From assembly GCA_031289285.1 (NCBI GenBank), contig JAITPT010000213.1, forward strand, positions 1-19,738: a stretch of DNA of 19,738 bases, read 5' to 3'. Numbering within the stretch: position 1 is the first letter of the stretch; each line of letters begins with the position of its first letter. Source of the stretch: Puniceicoccales bacterium. Its GTDB lineage: Bacteria; Verrucomicrobiota; Verrucomicrobiia; Opitutales; UBA953. Below are positions 8,050 to 14,956 of the stretch, in pieces. The notes below the pieces were generated by a model. The model was not told the origin of the DNA and made no database searches. It saw only the letters and a program-made list of their open reading frames with translations. The translations under genes and the position numbers were made by a program.

Positions 8050-8442
8050 TTACTTGTGCTGGTGAATGTTGATACCGTTACCGTCGGGATCTATGATAAA
8101 AAAGAAACGGCAAATCGGCGAGTCCATGACCAGCGAGTCGGGAGCGGCTGGGTCGGGCGGGAAAAAATTGACACCCTTGGATTTGAGGTCGGCGAGGGCT
8201 TCATCAAGGTCTTCGACCTCAAGGGCGATATTGGGGCCGTTGTGGTCGGTCGCGGGTTTTGTGACATTGGTGATAGCGAGGGTGCCAGCTCCAATATCGT
8301 ATTCAATCCACCACTTCCCGTCGCCAAGGTCGTGGGCCATCGTCTCTTTGAGACCGAGGATTTGACCGTAAAAGGCACGGGCGCGTGGAACGTCAGTAAC
8401 AGGATATGCCGTGAAGGCGATGTCTTTGATGCGGATGCTCAT
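8050..8442 (-). CDS. VOC-fold (glyoxalase/bleomycin-resistance-like) protein
   Basis: A 130-residue single-module vicinal-oxygen-chelate protein. It has the two beta-alpha-beta-beta-beta repeats of the fold: the first around FTAYPVTDVPRARAFYGQIL (10-29), the second around IALEVEDLDEALADLKSKG (72-90), ending in FFFIIDPDGNGINI (113-126). VOC proteins bind a metal or small molecule and include glyoxalases, dioxygenases and drug-binding proteins; sequence alone does not give the substrate. Possible metal ligands are the Glu near position 47 and the C-terminal acidic and His residues. The ATG at 8442 is preceded by a (CA)n-rich leader without a Shine-Dalgarno sequence. The 442-bp region upstream is filled by paired repeats, so it is probably transcribed apart from murI. 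Confidence 0.85.
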   Translation of the reverse strand: MSIRIKDIAFTAYPVTDVPRARAFYGQILGLKETMAHDLGDGKWWIEYDIGAGTLAITNVTKPATDHNGPNIALEVEDLDEALADLKSKGVNFFPPDPAAPDSLVMDSPICRFFFIIDPDGNGINIHQHK

Positions 8443-8515
8443 GTGTGTGTGTGGTTTGTGTGTTGCTGTATGTGCGCACGGCGCGTTAAGGCAGCCGAGG
8501 CGTTTTTACAGACAA

Positions 8516-8800
8516 GACAGGAACCGGAATGTTTCACAAGATGGTGTGGTGTTCGGGTTTTGTAGTGTAGCAGTTCAACACATGAGTGTTACGTCGAACC
8601 GAATCGGTCAGTCCGAGTCAGCCAGTGCAAGCGAAAAAGGGTCTGTCCCTTTTTGCCGGAGGACAGGAACCGGAATGTCTCACAGGACGGTGTGGTGTTC
8701 GGGGTTTATAGTATAGCAGTTCAACACATGAGTGTTGCGTCGAACCGAATCGGTCAGTCCGAGCCAGCCAGTGCAAGCGAAAAAGGGTCTGTCCCTTTTT
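8516..8800 (-). repeat. Paired 146-bp direct repeat with hairpin head (locus B)
   Basis: Two near-identical units: 8516-8654 and 8662-8800, offset by exactly 146 bp. Each begins with GACAGGAACCGGAATGT, contains a small palindrome AACAC-ATGA-GTGTT (8577-8590 and 8723-8736) and ends in the hairpin AAAGGG-TCTGT-CCCTTTTT (8636-8654 and 8782-8800). Read on the minus strand, the order hairpin, 45-nt arm, small palindrome, tail matches the loci at 14446 and 19479. The units carry only scattered substitutions. They lie between murI and the VOC gene, both minus strand. No conserved reading frame is seen, so they are probably non-coding mobile or structural elements. Confidence 0.85.
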
Positions 8801-8816
8801 GATGGTCACTTTTTGA

Positions 8817-8851
8817 CGTTTTGCCGTTTTTGGGGATTTTGAGGCAAAATG
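8817..8851. other. Inverted repeat downstream of murI
   Basis: CGTTTTGCC at 8817-8825 and GGCAAAATG at 8843-8851 can pair (one G-T) around a 17-nt loop, 34 bp past the murI stop. There is no T run on the minus strand, so it is a weak terminator candidate at best. The rest of 8801-8884 is AT-rich and shows nothing else. Confidence 0.3.
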
Positions 8852-8884
8852 TGCCAGAATGTTGATGAAAATGCCATATTTACT

Positions 8885-10060
8885 CTAAACACGAAAGAGG
8901 CGGTGCCAAAACTCGGCGAGACGCAGGCACGGCACGGGGGCAGCAGCGTCAGCTGGGTTGACTGGGGCGACAGCGACGGTTGGGTCAGGCGAAGCACCAT
9001 TGAGGGCGGGGGCGGGGGCAGGCGCGGTGGAGAAAAAGTCGCGGCGGGCAGGCGGGGCAGCGGGAAGGGGCATGGCGGACATAGCGAAGGAGACGACGGC
9101 GGAAACGACCGGCGCGACGGCGACGGCAGACGCGGGGGCGACAGACGCTGCGACGGCGACAGCAGATCCTATGGCGACGGCAGGTGCGGGGGCGACAGAC
9201 GCTGCTGGGGCGACGGCAGATGCGGAATACCCGCCCCCGACCGCCCCCGACCGCCCCGCCAAGGCGACGGCAGACGCGGGGGCGACAGACGCTACGGGGG
9301 CGAGGTGGTTGTTTTGTGCGAGCACTTGGTGGATGCGGCGGGCGACGGCGACACCAGAGGAAACGATTTTTAGTGCGCCACCAGCGACACGGCGTATCGC
9401 AGGTTCGAGGAACGGGTAGTGCGTGCAGCCAAGCACAAGCGTGTCGGCACCCGCCGCAAGGATGGGCGCGAGGAGTTTGCGCAAGAGCAACTCCGCCTCC
9501 GGCGAGTCCGCCGCGCCAGACTCTACCAACTCCACCAGCCCCGCACCGTCCGCCGTAACGATTTTTGCACCCTTGGCGTGACGCGCCCGCGTCTCGTTGA
9601 AATGCCGCCCGCGAAACGTCCCCGCCGTCGCCAACACCCCAATTACGCCACTGCGCGATTCGAGCGCGGCGGGTTTCACAGCTGGCTCAAGGCCGACGAA
9701 GGGCGTTTGCGGGTAACGCGCCCGCAACGTGTCAATCGCCAGCGCAGTCGCAGTGTTGCAAGCGACGACGATCAGCTTGCTGCCGCGCTCGAGCAAAAAG
9801 TCCGTGAGCACGACGCAACGCGCCACAACCTCGGCAGCGGTTTTCCCGCCGTAAGGGCAGTGCGCGGTGTCGGCGACGTAGAGGGTGTTTTCGGCAGGCA
9901 ACAGGGCGGCGATTTCGCGCAACACGGATAGCCCGCCGACACCAGAATCGAAGACCCCAATAGCCTCACTCGACACGAGCACGCTCTGCTCCGGCACGCT
10001 CTGCTCCGGCACACTTTTCTCCAGCACACTTTGGCGCGGTTGCGGCGGCGGTGCATCCAT
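8885..10060 (-). CDS. murI: Glutamate racemase with a low-complexity C-terminal insertion
   Basis: Converts L- to D-glutamate for peptidoglycan, in the cytoplasm, without a cofactor. The 391-residue product has the MurI signatures IGVFDSGVGGLSVLREI (34-50, D38), VVACNTATALA (98-108, catalytic C101) and LVLGCTHYPFLEP (208-220, catalytic C212). Usual MurI is about 265-285 residues. Here an Ala/Val/Pro/Ser-rich insert of about 85 residues (about 253-338) precedes the terminal segment RRDFFSTA and CLRLAEFWHRLFRV, which corresponds to the normal C-terminal helix. A short SVPEQ-type repeat (about 11-30) precedes the core. The ATG at 10060 is chosen; an in-frame TTG at 10072 would add four residues. 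The gene follows the aminotransferase gene by 45 bp and may share its transcript. Both cysteines are intact, so activity is plausible. Confidence 0.93.
   Translation of the reverse strand: MDAPPPQPRQSVLEKSVPEQSVPEQSVLVSSEAIGVFDSGVGGLSVLREIAALLPAENTLYVADTAHCPYGGKTAAEVVARCVVLTDFLLERGSKLIVVACNTATALAIDTLRARYPQTPFVGLEPAVKPAALESRSGVIGVLATAGTFRGRHFNETRARHAKGAKIVTADGAGLVELVESGAADSPEAELLLRKLLAPILAAGADTLVLGCTHYPFLEPAIRRVAGGALKIVSSGVAVARRIHQVLAQNNHLAPVASVAPASAVALAGRSGAVGGGYSASAVAPAASVAPAPAVAIGSAVAVAASVAPASAVAVAPVVSAVVSFAMSAMPLPAAPPARRDFFSTAPAPAPALNGASPDPTVAVAPVNPADAAAPVPCLRLAEFWHRLFRV
9119..9295 (-). repeat. In-frame tandem/dispersed repeats encoding the MurI insertion
   Basis: A 33-bp unit occurs at 9119-9151, 9173-9205 and 9263-9295, starts 54 and 90 bp apart (multiples of 3, so in frame). 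On the minus strand it encodes a SVAPASAVA-type peptide. Shorter GGCGAC hexamers fill the space between. This looks like expansion of short repeats inside a coding region. Confidence 0.75.
9979..10038 (-). repeat. 15-bp tandem repeat at the 5' end of murI
   Basis: Units at 9979-9993 and 9994-10008 are identical (GCACGCTCTGCTCCG), followed by two degenerate units to about 10038. They encode the repeated pentapeptide SVPEQ/SVLEK before the conserved racemase core. Confidence 0.7.
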
Positions 10061-10105
10061 ATATGCAAACAAGTTTCGCGGCGCGGCGTAGCGCGGGTTT
10101 GCGTA

Positions 10106-11254
10106 TCACGCCTGCGCAGCGGGAAGCGCGTTGCGGACGACGGTGGCGACGCGCTCCAGCTCGGTCTCGGTGAGAGCGGAGCCGGAGGGCAGGCTGAGAC
10201 CGCGCTCGAACAACCGCTCGGCGACGCCCGTCACCCGCGCCTCTGCGCGAAACTCTGCGAAGGCGGGTTGCAAGTGCAGCGGTTTCCAGAGCGGGCGGCT
10301 TTCGATGTTTTGCGCTTCGAGTGCCAGCCGGACATCTTCGCGGCTTGCGCCCGCCAGCGCGGGGTCAATTTGGATGTGGGAGAGCCAGCGGTTGGAGCGT
10401 CCCCAAGGCGCTTCAGGCATAAACGTCACGCCGGAGATGTTGCCCAGCGCGGCGCGGTAAAACGCCTCGTTGCGCCGCCGCGTCTCGACGCGCTGCGTCA
10501 GCACCTGCAATTGCCCGCGCCCGATGCCCGCGAGCACATTGCTCATGCGGTAGTTGTAGCCGTAGGTGGAGTGCTGGTAATGCGGGGCGGGGTCGCGCGC
10601 TTGTGTCGCGAGGAAACGCGCCCGCTCGACCAGCGCAGCGTCGTCGGAGACGAGCATTCCGCCGCCAGAGGTGGTGATGATTTTATTCCCGTTAAACGAA
10701 AAAACGCCGACGTCGCCCTGCCTGCCAGCGGCCACGCCCGCGCAGGTGGCACCCAGCGATTCGGCGGAATCTTGCAAGAGCGCGACGCCGAACTCGGCGC
10801 ACACGGTGCGTAGCGAGGCGTAGTCTGCGCACTGACCGAGCAAGTCTGCGGCGACGACGGCCTTGGGGAGACGTCCGGCGCGTTTGCCCGCCGCGAGCGC
10901 GTCGCGCACGAGGGCGGGGTCGAGGTTCCAGCTGGCGGCCTCGCTGTCAACGAACACGGGGCTTGCGCCTTGGTAAAGAATTGGGTTGGCGGTGGCGGCA
11001 AACGTGAGCGAGGAGCAGACCGCCGTATCGCCCGCGCCGACGCCGAGCAGACGCAGCGCAAGGTGTATCGCCGCCGTGCCGGAGGAGAGAGCGCAAGCGG
11101 CCTTCGCGCCGGTGAACTCGCAGACCTCGCGCTCAAAGGCGTCCACGTTGGGGCCGAGCGGCGCGACCCAATTTGTGGCAAAAGCCTCGTTGACAAACTC
11201 CGCTTCCGCGCCGCAGAGGTGCGGCGGGGAAAGGTAAATACGCGGCAAGCTCAT
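10106..11254 (-). CDS. DegT/DnrJ/EryC1/StrS-family PLP-dependent sugar aminotransferase, PglE-like
   Basis: A 382-residue fold-type I aminotransferase that installs an amino group on a nucleotide-linked keto-sugar. It shows LSSGTAAIHLAL (57-68, PLP phosphate site), LLQDSAESLG (159-168, D162 for the pyridine nitrogen) and the PLP lysine K191 in FSFNGNKIITTSGGGM. The N-terminus (IYLSPPHLCGAEAEFVNEAF, then NWVAPLGPNVDAFE) resembles PglE/EpsN-type enzymes that make 4-amino-4,6-dideoxy sugars such as bacillosamine precursors. The exact substrate is not determined by sequence. It lies 34 bp downstream of the thymidine phosphorylase homologue and 45 bp upstream of murI, so co-transcription is likely. 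Together with the GT4 gene it suggests surface glycan synthesis. The ATG at 11254 has no Shine-Dalgarno sequence. Confidence 0.92.
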   Translation of the reverse strand: MSLPRIYLSPPHLCGAEAEFVNEAFATNWVAPLGPNVDAFEREVCEFTGAKAACALSSGTAAIHLALRLLGVGAGDTAVCSSLTFAATANPILYQGASPVFVDSEAASWNLDPALVRDALAAGKRAGRLPKAVVAADLLGQCADYASLRTVCAEFGVALLQDSAESLGATCAGVAAGRQGDVGVFSFNGNKIITTSGGGMLVSDDAALVERARFLATQARDPAPHYQHSTYGYNYRMSNVLAGIGRGQLQVLTQRVETRRRNEAFYRAALGNISGVTFMPEAPWGRSNRWLSHIQIDPALAGASREDVRLALEAQNIESRPLWKPLHLQPAFAEFRAEARVTGVAERLFERGLSLPSGSALTETELERVATVVRNALPAAQA

Positions 11255-11288
11255 GTTGTTCTCAGGAAAAGTGAGGATGCCGAAAACG

Positions 11289-12689
11289 TCACGCCACGCG
11301 CTCCAACACGAGCGGCTCGTCTTTCGGGCGTTTGGGCGCGAGGCGGTAGGCGTCGCGGAAATACGGCAGCGCCTTTTCCATGCGCGCCTCGTCGTTGTAG
11401 TGAATCATTATCAGCGGCTCGCCCTGCTTCACCTGCGTCCCAACCTTCTTGATGTTGGTGATGCCGACGGCGGGGTCGGCCTTGGCAAACCCGACCTCGC
11501 CCGTCGCGTCGCCCGTCGCCAACACCTGCACGCCGACGGCGATTTTTCCGGCGTCAATCGTATGCACGTATCCGCGTTTTGGCGCGGGGAGCTTGCGGAC
11601 GTATTTCGCTTGGGGGAACTTCGTCGGGTCGTCGAACCAGTCGGTTTTACCACCTTGGGCGGCGACGATTTCGCGGAGCTTTTTCAACGCAGAGCCGTCC
11701 TTGATGTGGCGGTCAACGATTTGGCGGGCGGAGAGTGTGGAGCCGGCGACATCGGCGAAGCGGACGATTTCCATGCCGAGTTTGAGAACAAGCTCTTTGA
11801 GATCGCGCAGCGGGTCGAGGTTGCCGTCTTTGTCGGGCGGGCGGATGTCGAGACCTTCGCCGCTGAGGAGCAAGACCGCCTCTTTAATTTCGAGCGCGGT
11901 GCCGACGGAGTCGCCGATGGGTTGGTTGCTATCGGTGACGAGGGCGGCGCACTTGCGGTTCATGCTGCGGGCGACGCGCGTGATGGTGCGGGCAAGCTGC
12001 TTGGCCTGCTCCTTGTCGCGCAAAAAGGAGCCGTTGCCCCACTTAATATCTACGACAAGCCCGTCGCTCCCCTCGGCGAGTTTTTTGGCGAGGATGCTTC
12101 CGGCGATGAGCGGGAGGCTTGGGATGGTGGCGGTGTTTTGGCGGAGGATGTAGAGGAGGTCGTCGGCGGGCGCGACATCGGGGAACTGCTCGACAAAAGC
12201 GGCACCCGTCTTCCGCAGCAACGCTCCGTATTCCTTCAGCGTAAATTTGGTCTTGATGCCCGGAATCACGGAAATTTTCGCGACGTTGCTGATGATGAAC
12301 TCCTCGTCTTTGAGGTTCATGCACGGGACGACGACCTCGACGGCGGCACCGAGCGCGGCGAGGATGAGGGTCGTCTTATCGCCAACGCCGCCAGTAGAGA
12401 TTTTGGAAATCTTTTTCTGGCGAACATCGTCGAGGTCGAGAATGTCACCCGACAACTTCATTTCCTCCGCAAGAACGGCGGTTTCCTGCGCGGTCATTTG
12501 CTTAAAGTAAATGGCCATCGCAAGCGCTGCTTGCTGTTCGGGCGGCATTTCATGGTCCATGATAGCGTCCACAATCTGCCTGATTTCCTCTTTGGTGAAC
12601 TCGCCACCGTCGCGTTTTTTCTCAATGAGAGTCGCGAAAAACGAAGTCTTCTTCGCTGTGAGTTTCGAGTCTGCGTGTTTTTCTGCCAT
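11289..12689 (-). CDS. Thymidine/pyrimidine-nucleoside phosphorylase homologue (divergent active site)
   Basis: A 466-residue protein aligning along its length with thymidine phosphorylase (DeoA), which splits deoxythymidine with phosphate in nucleoside salvage. Retained are the phosphate-binding STGGVGDKTTL (98-108), VAPADDLLYILRQNTAT (172-188) with the substrate Arg, and LPLIAGSILAKKLAEGSDG (192-210). Two usual signatures are changed. The catalytic His of KHSTGG is Ile (KISTGG, I97). The SGRG.GHTGGT.DKLE loop is absent; NLKDEEFIISNVAKISVIPG stands in its place. VGSGAF is WGNGSF. It may therefore act on another substrate or be inactive as a thymidine phosphorylase, so the gene name deoA is withheld. 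The ATG at 12689 follows the GT gene by 131 bp. Confidence 0.85.
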   Translation of the reverse strand: MAEKHADSKLTAKKTSFFATLIEKKRDGGEFTKEEIRQIVDAIMDHEMPPEQQAALAMAIYFKQMTAQETAVLAEEMKLSGDILDLDDVRQKKISKISTGGVGDKTTLILAALGAAVEVVVPCMNLKDEEFIISNVAKISVIPGIKTKFTLKEYGALLRKTGAAFVEQFPDVAPADDLLYILRQNTATIPSLPLIAGSILAKKLAEGSDGLVVDIKWGNGSFLRDKEQAKQLARTITRVARSMNRKCAALVTDSNQPIGDSVGTALEIKEAVLLLSGEGLDIRPPDKDGNLDPLRDLKELVLKLGMEIVRFADVAGSTLSARQIVDRHIKDGSALKKLREIVAAQGGKTDWFDDPTKFPQAKYVRKLPAPKRGYVHTIDAGKIAVGVQVLATGDATGEVGFAKADPAVGITNIKKVGTQVKQGEPLIMIHYNDEARMEKALPYFRDAYRLAPKRPKDEPLVLERVA

Positions 12690-12821
12690 GATGTTTCTGT
12701 CTGCTTGTTATTTTGACATGTCGCGCAATGTCGCGCCTGCGCTTGTCCGCGCAGTGAGGCGGGTTTGGCGGAAAAGCGGCGTCTTGTCGAGAGTAATTTT
12801 TGGGCGGCACGACAGCGAGCT

Positions 12822-14093
12822 TCAACGAACGGCGCGGAGACCTTCGTTTTTCGCGGCGGCACTGGCGGCGGCGATAAGCTCGGCGGCGAGCTTGGCGGCG
12901 TTGGTGTGGGCGGCAAACTCTGCCTCGACCCAGCGACGGGCCGCGCAACGCGTGCGCTGGCGAAACGCCGCATCATCGCGCAGACGGCGCACCGCAGCGA
13001 GCCAGCCAGCGACATCATCAATACGCGCCACCTGCCCCGTCTCGCCGTGTTTGACGGCTTCCGTAGTGCCCGAGACAGGCGTGGTGACCACCGCTACGCC
13101 GTGCGCCATCGCCTCGGGGATGACGTTGGGGAGGCCGTCGCGGTCGCCATCTTCGGCGACGACTCCCGTGAAAACAAAGATGTCTGCGGCGGCGTATTCG
13201 GCGGTGACCTGCGCGTAGCTGAGTGCGCCAGCGAGCGTCACGTGCCCCGCAAGACCGAGCCGCTGGATGTGCCGCTCGATTTCGGCGGCGAGCGGCCCGT
13301 CGCCGACAATCCGCGCCGCGAAGTCCACCCCCGCATCGCGCAGGGCGCGGTAGATGCGAAGCTGGCTCAGGAAACCTTTCTTAGGGACAAGCCGCCCAAT
13401 ACTCAAAAGACGCAACGGCGCGGACGGCGGCGCGACGGACACGGCGGTTTGCGGCAGCGCGGCGACAGGCGGCGGGTCGGCGGCGGGCAAGATTTCCAGC
13501 CCGCGCCGGATGAGATGTGTGCGCTGCGGCGGTGCGCCCAAGCCGAGCAGACGCTCGCGGGCGGCGGCGGTCGTGGTGTGGACGAAACAAGCACGGGCAA
13601 GTTTTTGCCGCAACGTCCAGTCTCCCCCGCTGCGAAAAATATCGTAGGCGTGGGCACCCATCGAAAACGGAACGCCGGTGATTTCGCGCAAAAGCCACGC
13701 GGCGGCGGCGGGCATCGTGCCCCAGACGGCATGGAAAAGGTCGGGCGGGTTGGCGCGGAAACGGTCGGCGTTGTCGAGCGCGAACGCGAGGCCGAGCAGG
13801 TTTTCGCCGATGTTGAGCAAGCTCGGCGACGACTCGCCCATATACGCCGCCCAGACGCGCCGCAACGCCCCCGGACGCCGCCACGCCCACTGCGGCACCC
13901 TGAAAAAAATGACACGCAGCACCGACCAAAACGGGTAGCGGCGCACCGGCATCCCTTCCCACTCGGCCTTGCCGCCCCAGAGCGACCACAGCTCGATTTC
14001 GACATCGCTGCGCTCGCGCATGGCACGGATTTCGCGTTGAAGAAAAGTCTCCGACGCGACGGGGAAAGATGTGAAAAGGTAAGCGATACGCAT
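12822..14093 (-). CDS. GT4-family glycosyltransferase
   Basis: A 423-residue retaining GT-B glycosyltransferase of the WcaL/colanic-acid type. The start MRIAYLFTSFPVASETFLQ is typical of this subgroup. The C-terminal Rossmann half has LLSIGRLVPKKGF (229-241), RIVGDGPL (261-268), and the donor-binding EX7E-type motif in EDGDRDGLPNVIPEAMAHG (314-332, E327). It would transfer a sugar from a nucleotide-sugar to a lipid-linked or growing glycan at the cytoplasmic face. The ATG at 14093 is chosen because the family motif begins there and the in-frame sequence upstream is low complexity. No Shine-Dalgarno sequence is present. It heads the minus-strand run through the nucleoside phosphorylase homologue, aminotransferase and murI. 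Confidence 0.93.
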   Translation of the reverse strand: MRIAYLFTSFPVASETFLQREIRAMRERSDVEIELWSLWGGKAEWEGMPVRRYPFWSVLRVIFFRVPQWAWRRPGALRRVWAAYMGESSPSLLNIGENLLGLAFALDNADRFRANPPDLFHAVWGTMPAAAAWLLREITGVPFSMGAHAYDIFRSGGDWTLRQKLARACFVHTTTAAARERLLGLGAPPQRTHLIRRGLEILPAADPPPVAALPQTAVSVAPPSAPLRLLSIGRLVPKKGFLSQLRIYRALRDAGVDFAARIVGDGPLAAEIERHIQRLGLAGHVTLAGALSYAQVTAEYAAADIFVFTGVVAEDGDRDGLPNVIPEAMAHGVAVVTTPVSGTTEAVKHGETGQVARIDDVAGWLAAVRRLRDDAAFRQRTRCAARRWVEAEFAAHTNAAKLAAELIAAASAAAKNEGLRAVR

Positions 14094-14445
14094 GAGCGGA
14101 CGCGCTGTTTTGCGGGTGTGTCCGCCTCGTGACAAAACCCAAGCGCGCCGCCCGCGCAACGCGCAAACAAAGTTTGCAAAAACACTGTGACACACCACCA
14201 CCCGCCTACCGCCGTCCGCTGCCACCCGCCGTCCGCTGCTACCCGCCCGCTACCCACCTGCCAGCGTCCCCACCCGCGCCCGCGTCCGTGTCCGTCCGTG
14301 CCAGTCCGTGTCTGTCCGTGCCAGTCCGTGTTTCGCCGCGCACGACGCCCCACGCCACCAAACCGCCCTGCATCTTCTTCGCGCCTTCGCGTAAGCCGTT
14401 CGTCCCAAACATTTTCACCATCAACCAACCCTCCAAAGGAACAAT
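14094..14445. other. Divergent intergenic region, left part
   Basis: Lies between the GT4 gene (-) and the NAD synthetase gene (+). It is C-rich on the plus strand and contains a 20-bp tandem repeat at 14286-14331 and nothing else recognised. Long open frames cross it, but they have repetitive composition and no family resemblance. Confidence 0.4.
14286..14331. repeat. 20-bp tandem repeat (2.3 copies)
   Basis: CCGTGTCCGTCCGTGCCAGT at 14286-14305, CCGTGTCTGTCCGTGCCAGT at 14306-14325, then a partial CCGTGT. One substitution separates the two units. It is non-coding on present evidence. Confidence 0.75.
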
Positions 14446-14710
14446 AAAGTGCCAGACCCTTTTTCACTTGACTCCCGATTTCCATTCGACACGGGCTGGC
14501 GGCGCACAGCACTTACCAAGTGCGGAGGCAGAGCGAGGAACGAGCACCAACACCACTTTCGCAGATGTGCGGGACACTTCGGTCATTGCAATAAAGTGCC
14601 AGACCCTTTTTCACTTGACTCCCGATTTCTGTTCGACACGGGCTGGCGGCGCACAGCACTTACCAAGTGCGGTGTCAGAGCGAGGAACGAGCACCAACAC
14701 CACTTTCGCA
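14446..14710 (+). repeat. Paired 147-bp direct repeat with hairpin head (locus A)
   Basis: Two 118-bp units, 14446-14563 and 14593-14710, start exactly 147 bp apart and differ at only a few bases. Each opens with AAAGTGCCAGACCCTTTTT (imperfect 6-bp stem, loop CCAGA), then CACTTGACTCCCGATTTC, then a perfect palindrome GCACTT-ACC-AAGTGC (14509-14523, 14656-14670), and ends in CACCACTTTCGCA. The 29-bp spacer is not repeated after the second copy. Order and spacing match the loci at 8516-8800 (inverted) and 19479 onward. No coding frame is conserved among loci. It lies upstream of the NAD synthetase gene. Confidence 0.9.
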
Positions 14711-14956
14711 AACATCGTAACCTATCGGAAATTCAGTGTGTTCCGCCGCGTTGAAAGTGGTGTCGGCGGACGCTTCGTTATCACTCCGCACCCTCTGCCA
14801 CCGCACACCAAAATGGCCGCGCTCGTCATCGCCCCTCAAAAAACCGCCGCACAATTGAAGACCGCTTTCCCGCCGAAGCGAAGTGAGCACCACCACGCTG
14901 CACACCCTTTTTCTTGTTCCCTCTGCCGCACCGCAGCCGTTTATTGGGCGACACAC
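14711..14956. other. Leader region of the NAD synthetase gene
   Basis: A 246-bp region from the repeat pair to the ATG. No riboswitch fold, promoter hexamers or Shine-Dalgarno sequence was recognised. Confidence 0.35.

Noticed and set aside
11253..12716. Plus-strand open frame opposite the nucleoside phosphorylase homologue
   Set aside because: It mirrors a conserved full-length protein on the other strand and shows no recognisable family of its own.
14446..14710. CRISPR array
   Set aside because: Only two 118-bp units with one 29-bp spacer, each carrying its own hairpins; this is unlike 24-40-bp CRISPR repeats, and no cas genes are present.
14129..14956. In-frame N-terminal extension of nadE through the repeat pair
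   Set aside because: Its translation comes from non-coding repeats and Pro-rich low complexity; the conserved enzyme begins at the ATG at 14957.
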